A stretch of 64,000 nt of DNA, from positions 348,925-412,924 of the forward strand of contig NZ_JAEPES010000004.1 of the NCBI RefSeq assembly GCF_016634425.1, in the 5' to 3' direction. Positions 9,701 through 17,384 of the stretch are shown one piece after another. This stretch comes from Lacisediminihabitans changchengi. GTDB lineage: Bacteria; Actinomycetota; Actinomycetes; Actinomycetales; Microbacteriaceae. The position numbers and the translations under genes are program-made. The notes below the pieces were generated by a model that was not told the DNA's origin, made no database searches, and was given only the letters and a program-made list of their open reading frames with translations. How positions within the stretch are numbered: position 1 is the stretch's first letter; each line of letters opens with the position of its first letter.

Positions 9701-9920
9701 CCTGGATTGCGCTCTCGATCGGCGTACTCACGTCGGTGTTCACGACGTCGGGTGATGCGCCCGGGTAGCCGGTGACGATGAACACCGATGGCAAGGAGAG
9801 CGAGGGGATGAGCTCCTGCTTGAGCGAGGCGAGGGAGATGCCGCCGAACACGGCGATCACGACCGAGATCAGGGCGATGAGCGAGCGGTTGCGCAGGCTG
9901 AAGACAGAAAACAGGTGCAC
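6759..9920 (-). CDS. RND-family efflux permease (SwrC/AcrB-like)
   Basis: Inner-membrane proton-driven exporter of 1053 residues, full RND length. It starts with LFSVFSLRNRSLIALI, the first membrane helix, followed by the porter-domain signature GYPGASPDVVNTDV. Two blocks of hydrophobic helices flank the two periplasmic-type loops, and the conserved GRVVDDSIVVIENI motif of helix 4 is present. Start is GTG 9920, preceded by AGGAG; the open frame further upstream lacks coding character. No membrane-fusion protein or outer channel lies nearby, as expected for Gram-positive SwrC/YerP types. Substrate (drug, lipopeptide, bile salt) unknown. Confidence 0.92.
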   Translation of the reverse strand: MHLFSVFSLRNRSLIALISVVIAVFGGISLASLKQELIPSLSLPSVFIVTGYPGASPDVVNTDVSTPIESAIQGIEHLDSTTATSNTSASTVTASFEYGTDIATSEQKVQLALDRISSRLPDGVTPQVITFSLSDFPVVQLAVTSDLDKHDLASKLSSLTVTDLKQLNGVSDVSLLGAASQRVTITPDADTLLADGLSIQAIKTALGANGTLLASGSITEDGKTLTVQSGEKLTSVAELEALPVLGGRSEVAPTIGDVAKVAIVDDPIAGYSRVNGKDAVTLSITKTAAGNTVEVSKLVRADIPTLEKQLGNNTKLTVVSDQAPSITQSIDSLAQEGLLGLVFAVIIIFVFLFSFRSTLVAAVSIPLSVLITFIGMNASGYTLNIITLAALTIAVGRVVDDSIVVIENIKRHLALGEEKLAAILTGVREVATAVTASTVTTVAVFLPIALVGGLTGELFRPFALTVAMALAASLFVSLTIVPVLAYWFLGRSKQSRKKQGHKHAGTELVTADQADELETPTRLQKVYLPVIRWTLKFPAIVLIGAIVILLGSGVAATGLKTNFIGNSGQNTVTVTQTLPLGTSLEAQDAASDSVEKSLRDISGVDTVLLTIGSGGSALRSAFSGGGATTYSVTTDPDADQEKLQNTITRELKKITGEGDIVVAGAQSGFASSNIEVDITAGSQADLAKASSAILDKVKGLSVVSAANSNLSASLPYIAVQIDRAKAAAAGLTETQVGGIVTQAMNPSATGSIVIDEKTLSIYVANSSAPLSIQELKDFSIPTVTGPKSLSDLATVSTVKGPSSVTTIKGLRSATITVTPGTDNTGSASAEVAAAVAKAKLPSSADATLGGVTSQQSDSFGQLGLALLAAILIVYVVMVATFKSLRQPLLLLVSVPFAATGAILLQVISGIPLGVASLIGVLMLIGIVVTNAIVLVDLINQYRRRGMKVADAITHGASRRLRPILMTALATIGALIPLGVGLTGHGGFISQPLAIVVIGGLVSSTLLTLIVLPVLYYLVEGAKERRDDRRAARELAALPAPTTAPAADFPPPTA

Positions 9921-10042
9921 GTGACTCTCCTGGTGCTGCGGCGGTGGGTGGCAGGGTGCGATAGCGCACGACGCCGTGCCTCTCGCCCAGTATCGCAGGG
10001 GGCCTGCGCCAGGCGCGTACTCCGAAGGGAGTAACGCGGTGC

Positions 10043-11476
10043 TCAGACCACTTCGGCCACGAACGACTGATCGAACAGCGGGCCGCGAGCGAGCGATTCC
10101 CAGGCGGCCGATAGAGCCGCGACCGCGCGGTCGGTCTCCTCGGCGGAATAGCTGATCGGGATGCGGAGGAAGCGCTCGAAGGCGCCGTCCAGGCCGAATC
10201 GCGGCCCGGCCGCGAGCAACAGCCCCTCGTTGCGAGCCGCGAGGGTCAGCTGCGAGCTGACCGGCGCGCCGAGGTTCACCCACGCGGTGAGCCCTCCCTC
10301 GACCCGTGGCATCCGCCAGTCGGGAAAGGCGGCGGCGAGCGCCGAGGTCAGGTGTTCCCGCCCAGCCCGCAGCTGCTGTCGTCGGGTCTCGAGGATGCTG
10401 TCGTAGTCGGCGAACAGCCGAGCAACCAGCAGCTGCTCGAGCGTGGGAGTGCCGAGGTCGCCGGCCATCCGTGCGCGGGCGAGTTTTTGGATGAGCTGCC
10501 GCTCCGCCCGGATCCAGCCCACCCGCAGACCACCCCAGAGGGTCTTGCCGACCGAGCCGATCAGCACGGCCGGCCCGTAGGCGGCCAGCGGCAGGGGGGT
10601 CTCGGCGCGATCGATGTCAAGTTCGGCCATGGTCTCGTCGGCGACGATGGTCGTCCCCTGCGCTGACGCGAGGTCGAGCATCCGTTGCCGCAGCTCCGGC
10701 GACATCGTGCAGCCGGTCGGGTTCTGGAAGTCGGGCATGACGTACCCCATGGCGGGGCTGGTGCGCTGCAACGCCTGCTCGAGGCCGGGGACATCCCACC
10801 CTTCATCGCCCTCGCCCAGATCCGTGGTCACGCTCACCGGGACGAGTCGGGCACCGGTGAGGCGCAACGCCTCATAGGCGTGCGGGTAGCTGGGCGATTC
10901 GACCAGCGCGCTGTCACCCCGACCGAGCAGCGTGCGCGAGAGCAGGGCGATGGCATGCTGAGCGCCGATCGTCACCATGATCTGCTCGGGCTCCGTCGGC
11001 AGGCCGCGCGCGGTGTAGCGATCGGCGATCGCCCGGCGCAGCACGGGCAGCCCGATCGGATCGAAGCCGGTGTCGCCCAGGTGCGCCGGCAGGTCCTCCG
11101 CGGCGAGCACCGCCGCACGCGCGACCAGCGCAGAGGCGGGAAGTGCGGCCTTGCTGAAGTCGAGGTAGCCGCCTGCCGTCGGCTCGTTCTGAAGCGGGGA
11201 GCGCCCGGGCAGCCGCGCGACGCTGCCAGACCCACGGATGCTGTCGAGGTATCCGGCATGCCGCAGCTCGCTGTACGCGGCCGTCACCGTCGTGCGGCTC
11301 ACGCCCAGCTGCGCGGCGAGCTCACGCTCGGCCGGAAGCCGGGTGCCGAGCGCGATGCGCCCGTCGAGCACCAGCAGTCGCACGCGTTCGGCGAGCGCGG
11401 TGTAGGCCGGGCTCGCCGTCGAACCGCGCCACTCCGCCACGAGGGGGGCCAATATCCGAGCCGAGAGGGATGCCAT
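10043..11476 (-). CDS. MocR/GntR-type regulator with aminotransferase domain
   Basis: 477-residue PLP-dependent transcription factor. Residues ~20-95 form a GntR winged helix (RLPAERELAAQLGVSRTTVTAAY); residues ~130-470 are a class-I aminotransferase fold with PDFQNPTG and SVGKTLWGG, whose lysine should bind PLP. It is divergent from yczE, a pairing described for the YczR group of MocR regulators (Bacillus and Actinobacteria), so it most likely controls that gene. The operator-like half-sites in the 60-bp gap support this. Confidence 0.92.
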   Translation of the reverse strand: MASLSARILAPLVAEWRGSTASPAYTALAERVRLLVLDGRIALGTRLPAERELAAQLGVSRTTVTAAYSELRHAGYLDSIRGSGSVARLPGRSPLQNEPTAGGYLDFSKAALPASALVARAAVLAAEDLPAHLGDTGFDPIGLPVLRRAIADRYTARGLPTEPEQIMVTIGAQHAIALLSRTLLGRGDSALVESPSYPHAYEALRLTGARLVPVSVTTDLGEGDEGWDVPGLEQALQRTSPAMGYVMPDFQNPTGCTMSPELRQRMLDLASAQGTTIVADETMAELDIDRAETPLPLAAYGPAVLIGSVGKTLWGGLRVGWIRAERQLIQKLARARMAGDLGTPTLEQLLVARLFADYDSILETRRQQLRAGREHLTSALAAAFPDWRMPRVEGGLTAWVNLGAPVSSQLTLAARNEGLLLAAGPRFGLDGAFERFLRIPISYSAEETDRAVAALSAAWESLARGPLFDQSFVAEVV

Positions 11477-11492
11477 CGGGCCACTTTATGCG

Positions 11493-11530
11493 AATTGGCA
11501 TCTTGATAACAGGCCAATTCTGCAATTGGC
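11493..11530. promoter_or_regulatory. Three AATTGGC half-sites between mocR and yczE
   Basis: AATTGGC at 11493-11499, its inverse GCCAATT at 11513-11519, and AATTGGC again at 11524-11530, ending 7 bp before the yczE start. The mixed direct and inverted layout is typical for MocR binding regions. The two direct copies are 31 bp apart, about three helical turns, so they lie on the same face. Confidence 0.7.
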
Positions 11531-11537
11531 TACGTCT

Positions 11538-12170
11538 ATGCATCCGTCCCTGATCCTCAGTCGCCGCGTCGCCCAGCTGCTCGTCGGCCTGTTCGCCTAC
11601 GGCTTCGCGATCGGGATGATGGTGCAGGCCGGCATCGGCGTCGCGCCGTGGGACGTGCTGTCGCAGGGCATCGCTCTCCACACCGGTATCCCGTTCGGCT
11701 GGGTCACCAACATCATCGGTGGGGTGGTGCTGCTGCTGTGGATCCCGATCCGCCAGAAACCGGGCCTCGGAACCCTGCTCAACGTGCTGCTCGTCGGCAC
11801 CAGCGCACAGGTCGGCCTCACTCTCGTTCCCCCGCAGCACGAGTGGTGGTCGCAGGCGTTGTTGTTCGCCGGCGGGCTCGCCCTGCTCGCCGTGGCGACC
11901 GGGCTCTACATCGGCGCGAACTTCGGGCCGGGCCCGCGCGATGGACTCATGACGGGCATCCACCGCCGCTTCGGCTGGCGCATCTGGTTGGTGCGCACCG
12001 CGATCGAGGTCACGGTACTGGCCATCGGCTGGCTGCTCGGCGGCAATGTCGGCATCGGCACTGTCGCCTTCGCGCTGCTGATCGGCCCGATGGTCACCGT
12101 GACGATGCCGCTGCTCGCCGTGCCAGTGGCGCGCACGCGCGAAGTCGTCGAAGCGGCTGTGGTGTCATGA
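11538..12170 (+). CDS. yczE: YczE/YitT-like membrane protein
   Basis: 210-residue integral membrane protein with about five hydrophobic segments, first one at residues 12-35. The GVAPWDVLSQGI and GPGPRDGLMTG motifs are characteristic of the YczE family. Function is not established; co-occurrence with a PLP-binding regulator hints at transport linked to vitamin B6 or amino-acid metabolism (inference). Start is the ATG at 11538; the TTG at 11526 would put an operator half-site inside the gene. Confidence 0.9.
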   Translation: MHPSLILSRRVAQLLVGLFAYGFAIGMMVQAGIGVAPWDVLSQGIALHTGIPFGWVTNIIGGVVLLLWIPIRQKPGLGTLLNVLLVGTSAQVGLTLVPPQHEWWSQALLFAGGLALLAVATGLYIGANFGPGPRDGLMTGIHRRFGWRIWLVRTAIEVTVLAIGWLLGGNVGIGTVAFALLIGPMVTVTMPLLAVPVARTREVVEAAVVS

Positions 12171-12220
12171 TCGCCTCGCTGCCACGTGCTGCGATCGTGC
12201 TCTGGGCAATGCTCGCCACG

Positions 12221-12285
12221 CCACTTCCACAATGAAGCTAATCCGAACTGAACGACATCCGAACTGAAGCCACTTCCGAACTGAG
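12221..12285 (+). repeat. Degenerate 15-17 bp direct repeats (CCACTTCCGAACTGAAG)
   Basis: Four imperfect units at 12221-12237, 12238-12252, 12253-12269 and 12270-12285, followed at once by the same motif as the arm of the palindrome at 12286. They look like degraded copies of that palindrome's end. Confidence 0.75.
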
Positions 12286-12375
12286 CCACTTCCGAAATGA
12301 AGGTGATTCTCGAGACACGCCGCTCATCCAGCACGAAAAGGGTGTGTCGCGAGAAAATCTCCTTCATTTCGGAAA
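12286..12375 (-). repeat. Interspersed palindromic element TTCCGAAATGAAGG, copy A
   Basis: A 90-bp element whose ends TTCCGAAATGAAGG (12290-12303) and its exact complement (12361-12374) enclose further pairing (CTCG, GACAC/GTGTC). It sits between convergent yczE and the MerR gene. Read on the minus strand it aligns along its length with the element at 50328-50416, so this is a repeat family and not a chance terminator. Confidence 0.85.
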
Positions 12376-12430
12376 TGGGCTGAGCTCCTTCGGTTCGGAA
12401 ATGCGGGAGGCCAGTTCCGAAATAGCGGAG

Positions 12431-13174
12431 CTACAGCTCGCGGTCGGCGAAGATCCGCATGGCGTCGCGCACGAAGGTCGCGCCATCGACCCCGCCGTAG
12501 TTCGCCGCGAACCGCTCGTCTGCGACATACATGTCGCCCAGGCCGACGAAATACTCGCGGTCCACCGCAGGCAGACCGGGTATGCCGCTCAGCCAGTCGA
12601 ACTGGCGCCGCGCTAAGGCCTGCGCACCCTCGCTCCCGACGGGGATTCCGGATGCCGCGGCCTCCCGCCACCCCGTCAGCAGCGAGTCCTGCCTCTCCCG
12701 CCAGCGCGCACGCTCCCCGTCGGACATGCCGCGCCACCACCGGTCGCCGTCCGCGTAGGATTTCGCGCCCCACCGCTCCTCGACCTCGTCCCGATAGACG
12801 GTGTGATCGAACCCGTCCAATGCTTCTTCCGCCATCAGTCCTTCTCCTGTTCTCAGTTTCTCGATCGTCGACTCGACCGTGCCGATCTGGCGATCGAGCC
12901 GGTCCTTCTCCTGGCGCAACCAGCGCAGGTGGGCGCCCAGGGCATCCGCGTCGTCGGTCTGCCCGGAGAGCAGTTCGCCGATAGCGGGCAACCCGAGCCC
13001 GAGATCGCGCAGCAGCAGGATGCGCTGCAGTCGCACGAGCGACGCCGCGTCGTAATAGCGGTAGCCGTTCGCCCCGATGCGGCTCGGCGCCAACAGTCCG
13101 AGCTGGCCGTAGTGGCGCAGCGTGCGGGAGGTGGTGCCCGAGAGGCGTGCGATCTGCTGAATTGACCAGTCCAT
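12431..13174 (-). CDS. MerR-family activator with TipAS-like effector domain
   Basis: 247-residue regulator. Residues 1-70 hold the MerR winged helix (WSIQQIARLSGTTSRTLRHY, then GYRYYD), 75-115 a coiled coil, and the C-terminal half an antibiotic-binding TipAS-like domain (YRDEVEERWG, YFVGLGDMY). Such proteins bind drugs and turn on their own promoter and efflux genes. The start at 13174 is chosen because a -10 box TACGGT ends 7 nt upstream, which would give a leaderless message; the ATG at 13180 is the alternative. No obvious target gene is adjacent, so autoregulation is the clearest role. Confidence 0.9.
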   Translation of the reverse strand: MDWSIQQIARLSGTTSRTLRHYGQLGLLAPSRIGANGYRYYDAASLVRLQRILLLRDLGLGLPAIGELLSGQTDDADALGAHLRWLRQEKDRLDRQIGTVESTIEKLRTGEGLMAEEALDGFDHTVYRDEVEERWGAKSYADGDRWWRGMSDGERARWRERQDSLLTGWREAAASGIPVGSEGAQALARRQFDWLSGIPGLPAVDREYFVGLGDMYVADERFAANYGGVDGATFVRDAMRIFADREL

Positions 13175-13181
13175 ACGCATG

Positions 13182-13213
13182 ACCGTAGAGCTTGACGTCG
13201 CGTCAACGTCAAG
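13182..13213 (-). promoter_or_regulatory. MerR-type promoter with 19-bp spacer and dyad
   Basis: On the minus strand TTGACG (-35), 19 bp, TACGGT (-10). The dyad CTTGACGT (13191-13198) / ACGTCAAG (13206-13213) lies in the spacer and -35. The overlong spacer with a centred dyad is the classic arrangement for MerR activation by DNA twisting. Confidence 0.75.
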
Positions 13214-13238
13214 AGCGAACTCTTGCATCGATCGGACA

Positions 13239-13281
13239 TCGAGATATATCGTGTTCGTGTCGCACTCGCGATATATCTCGA
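13239..13281 (+). promoter_or_regulatory. Dyad with two GATATATC boxes, probable PadR operator
   Basis: TCGAGATATATCG (13239-13251) and its perfect inverse (13269-13281) are 17 bp apart, immediately upstream of the DUF4097-padR operon. AT-rich GATATATC cores stand out from the GC-rich surroundings and resemble PadR-family sites, so autoregulation by the PadR protein is the simplest reading. Confidence 0.7.
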
Positions 13282-13300
13282 ATCATCGAAGGGAGCCGAG

Positions 13301-14101
13301 ATGGCTCAGGAGAAATGGCTGGTGGATGGCGAGAAGGTCATCGACCTCGAGAACATCCACAGCCTGAAGGTCAGCATGATCGGCGGATCGATCAACATCG
13401 TCGGGCACGACGAGCCGGGCACCCGCGTCGAGGTGCACGCTGTGCGCGGCAAGTCCCTGCGAATCGCGGTAGACGGTGACCGCCTGGAGGTCGACCACCC
13501 ACAACTCAGCTGGGACAACTTCATCGAGGTGTTCAGCAGCTTCACCGGCCGTGCCAGCGCCGACGTGAGCATCATGGTGCCGCGCGATGTCGCCCTCAAA
13601 TTCGGCGTGGTCAGCGCCAACGCCCTGATCAGTGGACTCAGCACCAACGCCACCATCAGCACCGTCAGCGGCGACGTGGTCGTCGACGACCTCACCGGCG
13701 CCGTGCAACTCAATGCGGTGAGCGGGGAGATCGCGGTGCGCGGCCACCACGGCACCATCGGCGCCAAGACCGTGAGCGGCGACATCACCGCCACCGGCGA
13801 GATCGACAAGTACTCGAGCGACAGCGTCTCGGGTGACGTCTTTCTCGACCTCACCGGCACGCCCGACGTGGTGCGGGTGAACACCGTCAGTGGCGACGTC
13901 ACCATGCGCCTCGCCGCTGGCCTCGCCGCGCAGTACACGATCTCCACCGTCGGCGGAAAGATTCAGCTCGACGACTCCGAGATCCGCGGCGTCAAGGGCA
14001 GCTACTCGGGGCGCTACGGCAACCTCGACCAGTACTGGCTCGAGTTCCGCGCCAACACCGTCAGCGGCAACATCAGCGTGCTTCACGCGGTGAGCGCATG
14101 A
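13301..14101 (+). CDS. DUF4097-type beta-strand repeat protein
   Basis: 266-residue protein made of short repeated beta strands, with the phrase VSGD/VSGE/VSGN recurring about every 18-20 residues (roughly 130-260), as in DUF4097 adhesin-like solenoids. No signal peptide or membrane helix, so cytoplasmic. It has GGGAG before the ATG and overlaps padR by 4 bp (ATGA), so the two are translationally coupled. In actinobacteria and firmicutes this pair is common; the role, often guessed to be envelope-stress sensing, is not proven. Confidence 0.88.
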   Translation: MAQEKWLVDGEKVIDLENIHSLKVSMIGGSINIVGHDEPGTRVEVHAVRGKSLRIAVDGDRLEVDHPQLSWDNFIEVFSSFTGRASADVSIMVPRDVALKFGVVSANALISGLSTNATISTVSGDVVVDDLTGAVQLNAVSGEIAVRGHHGTIGAKTVSGDITATGEIDKYSSDSVSGDVFLDLTGTPDVVRVNTVSGDVTMRLAAGLAAQYTISTVGGKIQLDDSEIRGVKGSYSGRYGNLDQYWLEFRANTVSGNISVLHAVSA

Positions 14102-14706
14102 CCCCGGTATTCGGCCACGGCCACCTGCGCCTGTACCTGCTGAGCCTGCTGTCTGAGCGCCCGATGCACGGCTACGAGCTGATGCAGGCACTCGGCGATC
14201 GCTTCGGCGGCACCTACATTCCGAGCGCTGGCACCATCTACCCGCGCCTTGCCAAGCTCGAAGACGAGGGCCTGGTCACCAAGGCCGCGGATGGTCGCAA
14301 GACCGTCTATGCGATCACGGATGCCGGGCGCGCCGAACTCGAGGCCCGCGCCGGCGAGCTCGACGACATCGAGAACGACGTCACCGACTCGGTGCGCCGA
14401 CTTGCAGACGAGGTACGCACCTCGGTGGGCGATGCCATGAAGACCCTTCGCGCCGATCTCGCCTCCGCGGCACGGGATGCGAGACAGGATGCCCGACAGT
14501 CCGGTCGATCCAGCCGGGTCGAGCCGGAGTCTGTGACCATCACCTCGCGACTGCGCGAGGCCGAAGCGGTGGTCACCGAGTTTCGGCATCAACTGCGTGC
14601 CGACCTCCGCGTGATGGCCGCACACGGTGAGCTCGGCGAGGGAACGGTCACTTTGCTGCAGACGCGGTTGGACGAGGTGCGGAAAGCCGTACGCGCGGGT
14701 TCGTGA
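14098..14706 (+). CDS. PadR-family transcriptional regulator
   Basis: 202-residue regulator. Residues 8-85 form the PadR winged helix (LLSLLSERPMHGYELMQAL, then GTIYPRLAKLEDEGLV and the DGRKTVYAITDAG wing); the remainder is an unusually long helical, charged C-terminal part for dimerisation. Starts at an ATG overlapping the DUF4097 stop. Likely controls its own operon through the GATATATC dyad at 13239-13281. Confidence 0.93.
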   Translation: MTPVFGHGHLRLYLLSLLSERPMHGYELMQALGDRFGGTYIPSAGTIYPRLAKLEDEGLVTKAADGRKTVYAITDAGRAELEARAGELDDIENDVTDSVRRLADEVRTSVGDAMKTLRADLASAARDARQDARQSGRSSRVEPESVTITSRLREAEAVVTEFRHQLRADLRVMAAHGELGEGTVTLLQTRLDEVRKAVRAGS

Positions 14707-14785
14707 TCGAGGGAATCTTCTCGGTTACTGAGATGTTAGGAACGGATTGCGCCCCTCGGCGAGCGCGGGTGTATCGTCGCACCTC

Positions 14786-16963
14786 GTGACTAGCGAAGTT
14801 CGGTCGCCCAAGCGGTGGCTGATCGGGGAACCGCTGGCGTCCGAGAAAATCGAAGGCCAGCTCCTCCCGAAGCATTTGGCGTTGCCTATTTTTGCTAGCG
14901 ACGCCCTGTCTTCTGTTGCGTACGCGCCGCAGGAGCTTCTCCTTATCCTTACCCTCGGCGGGCTCGCGTTTTTGAGCTTCGCCCCATGGGTAGCTGCCGC
15001 CGTGGTGCTGCTGCTGATCGTGGTCGTCGCCTCCTATCGCCAGCTGATCAAGGCGTACCCGTCCGGCGGTGGCGATTACGAGGTCGCCCATCGCAATCTG
15101 GGCGAGAAGGCCGGCCTGGTGGTCGGATCCGCTTTGTTGGTCGACTACGTGCTCACCGTCGCGGTCTCGGTCGCATCCGGTGTGGACAACATCATCTCGG
15201 CCTTCCCCCAGCTGAATAACTACCGCGTCGAGATGGCGATCGGCTTCGTCGTCGTGCTGGCTGCGATCAACCTGCGCGGAGTTGCCGAGTCGAGCAAGGC
15301 CTTCGCGCTTCCGACCTACCTTTTCATCGCCAGCGTCGGGACCATGATCATCGTCGGTCTCGTGCGAGTCGCCCTCGGTGACGCCCCCATCGCCGCCTCC
15401 TCGGTGTTCACGGTCAAAAACCCGGAGCACCTGGCCCAGCTCGGCTTCATCCTGCTGCTGCTTCGGGCCTTCGCCAGCGGATGTTCGGCGCTCACCGGTG
15501 TCGAGGCGGTCGCGAACGGCGTGCAGGCGTTTCGCCACCCCAAGATCAAGAACGCCCAGGGCACGCTGGTGCTGATGGGTTCGATCGCCATCGTGCTGTT
15601 CGTCGGCCTGATGGTGCTCGCGCTGATCAGCAAGGTGCACTACGCAGAGTCGGCCTGCGATTTGCAGGGCTTCACGGACTGCACCACGGCGCCGCAGACA
15701 TCCGTCATATCCCAGATCGCCGCCGCCGTCTTCCCGGGCAACGGCTATTTCATGTTCTACATCATCCAGGGGACGACGGCGCTGGTGCTGCTGCTCGCCG
15801 CGAACACCGCGTTCAACGGCTTCCCGCTGCTCGGTTCGGTGCTGGCCCGCGACAACTACGCTCCCAAGTCGCTTCAGACGCGCGGTGACCGCCTGGTGTA
15901 TTCGAACGGCGTGCTCGTACTCAGCGGCGTCGCCATCCTGCTGCTCGCGGTCTATCGCGCCAACCCGACCGCGCTGATCCAGCTCTACATCATCGGCGTC
16001 TTCGTCTCGTTCACGCTCGGCCAGACCGGCATGGTCGTGCACTGGACCAGGATGCTGCGGGCCGGCTGCGCAAACCGCGGCCAGGTCTATCGCTCCCGGG
16101 CCATCAACGCCATCGGTGCGATCTTCACCGGCCTCGTGCTCATCGTGGTGACGATCACCAAGTTCACCCACGGTGCGTGGCTGGTCTTCGCCATCATGCC
16201 GGTGCTCTTCTACCTGATGTTGCGTATCAACCGGTACTACAAGAAGGTCGCGCAAGACATCGAGGTCGACCCGACCACCACGTTCGGTGCCACCGGCGAC
16301 CACGCGATCGTGCTGGTCGGCCGCATGCAGAAGCCGATTCTGAAGGCCCTCGACTACGCCATCGCCGCGCGCCACGAGAGCATCGAGGCGATCCACGCGA
16401 ACATCGACGAGAAGGCGTCCGAGCAGCTGTCGAAGCAGTGGGACGAGATGAACATCAAGGTGCCGCTGCGCATCATCCCCTCGCCCTATCGCGACATCAG
16501 CATGCCGCTGATCAAATACATCAAGGCCCGTCGGGCCGAACATGGCGCCGAAGTCATCACCGTGTACACCCCGATCTTCATCGTGGGCCACTGGTGGGAG
16601 AACCTGCTGCACAACCACAAGGCCCGCCGCATCCGCCAGAAGCTGATGCTGGTGCACGGCGTGACGGTAGCCATCGTGCCCTGGATGCTCGACTCGTCCA
16701 AGCAGCTCTACCACCGCCCGAATCGCCCGCTTCCCGGCCAGGATCGTCGTGGCGAACCACGTCGCCCGGTGATGCGCACGCCTCTTCCCCCGGCCGCTCC
16801 GGCGACTCGCGGCGCGTCGAGCCAGTCACGGACACGGAGCGAGCCCCAGGTCGACCGCGCCGCACGGGCCATTCCGACCACCGCCAAGACGGCCGCGCGC
16901 GCCACGCCGGCCGACGGAGGCTCCACGACCATCACCAGCGAAAAGACTCCGCCCGTACACTGA
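14786..16963 (+). CDS. kimA: APC-superfamily permease, KimA-like potassium importer
   Basis: 725-residue membrane protein with twelve hydrophobic segments (residues ~40-490), a soluble domain (~500-640) and a disordered basic tail (~650-725). Motifs PIFASDALSSVAYAPQE, YPSGGGDYEVAHRNLG and GVEAVANGV match the KimA/YdaO group of high-affinity K+/H+ symporters, in other species inhibited by c-di-AMP through the soluble domain. Start: GTG at 14786, which fits the family N-terminus (SPKRWLIGEPL); an upstream TTG is possible. TATCGT at 14772-14777 may serve as -10 for a leaderless message. No c-di-AMP riboswitch fits in the short upstream gap. Confidence 0.85.
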   Translation: MTSEVRSPKRWLIGEPLASEKIEGQLLPKHLALPIFASDALSSVAYAPQELLLILTLGGLAFLSFAPWVAAAVVLLLIVVVASYRQLIKAYPSGGGDYEVAHRNLGEKAGLVVGSALLVDYVLTVAVSVASGVDNIISAFPQLNNYRVEMAIGFVVVLAAINLRGVAESSKAFALPTYLFIASVGTMIIVGLVRVALGDAPIAASSVFTVKNPEHLAQLGFILLLLRAFASGCSALTGVEAVANGVQAFRHPKIKNAQGTLVLMGSIAIVLFVGLMVLALISKVHYAESACDLQGFTDCTTAPQTSVISQIAAAVFPGNGYFMFYIIQGTTALVLLLAANTAFNGFPLLGSVLARDNYAPKSLQTRGDRLVYSNGVLVLSGVAILLLAVYRANPTALIQLYIIGVFVSFTLGQTGMVVHWTRMLRAGCANRGQVYRSRAINAIGAIFTGLVLIVVTITKFTHGAWLVFAIMPVLFYLMLRINRYYKKVAQDIEVDPTTTFGATGDHAIVLVGRMQKPILKALDYAIAARHESIEAIHANIDEKASEQLSKQWDEMNIKVPLRIIPSPYRDISMPLIKYIKARRAEHGAEVITVYTPIFIVGHWWENLLHNHKARRIRQKLMLVHGVTVAIVPWMLDSSKQLYHRPNRPLPGQDRRGEPRRPVMRTPLPPAAPATRGASSQSRTRSEPQVDRAARAIPTTAKTAARATPADGGSTTITSEKTPPVH
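16956..16961 (+). promoter_or_regulatory. -10 box TACACT of a leaderless crcB promoter
   Basis: TACACT ends 6 nt before the GTG start of crcB, which places the transcript start on the start codon. It overlaps the kimA stop codon. No clear -35 is seen. Confidence 0.5.
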
Positions 16964-16967
16964 CAGT

Positions 16968-17384
16968 GTGAGTTTTCGCCTCCCAGCTGCTGATATCTGG
17001 GCGGTTGCCGCCGGTGGCGTGATCGGGTCGGGTCTCCGGTACGGCATCGACCTGATCTTCCCGTTCGCAGACCCCGTCTTTCCCTGGCAGACGCTCGCGA
17101 TCAACGTCACCGGCGCCTTCGCTCTCGCCCTGGTGACGGGGTCGCTCTGGATGCGCCCGTCGACACCGAGCTGGGTGAAGGCCGGTGTCGGCACCGGTGC
17201 CATCGGTTCGTACACCACGTTCTCGGCTTTTGCCGTCTCTCTGTTCTCTGAGCTGATCGCCGGCCACTGGATCACCCTCGTGTTGTATCTGCTCTGCACG
17301 ATGGTGCTCGGCTTCGCCGCCACGGTGCTCGGACTCCGTCTTGCCAATCGCGCTACGTCAGACGACGGCAGGGTGACCCGATGA
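16968..17384 (+). CDS. crcB: Fluoride exporter CrcB/Fluc, subunit 1
   Basis: 138-residue four-helix membrane protein. Seen: GGVIGSGLRYG near the N-terminus, the polar NVTGAF helix and GAIGSYTTFSAFA with the Phe-box/Thr motif. Fluc channels are dual-topology dimers that let fluoride leave the cell. Here two different genes overlap by 4 bp, so the channel is probably a heterodimer of oppositely inserted subunits, as in many Gram-positives. No fluoride riboswitch is visible upstream. Confidence 0.93.
   Translation: MSFRLPAADIWAVAAGGVIGSGLRYGIDLIFPFADPVFPWQTLAINVTGAFALALVTGSLWMRPSTPSWVKAGVGTGAIGSYTTFSAFAVSLFSELIAGHWITLVLYLLCTMVLGFAATVLGLRLANRATSDDGRVTR

Noticed and set aside
14707..14785. c-di-AMP (ydaO) riboswitch before the KimA-like gene
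   Set aside because: The gap is under 80 bp and shows no matching stem architecture; a leaderless start is more plausible.
14648..16714. 688-residue open frame antisense to the KimA-like gene
   Set aside because: His/Asp/Arg-rich composition typical for the shadow of a GC-rich membrane protein; no start signal or family motif.
16900..16967. Fluoride riboswitch before crcB
   Set aside because: The upstream region is the coding end of the KimA-like gene, and the transcript start appears to lie on the crcB start codon.
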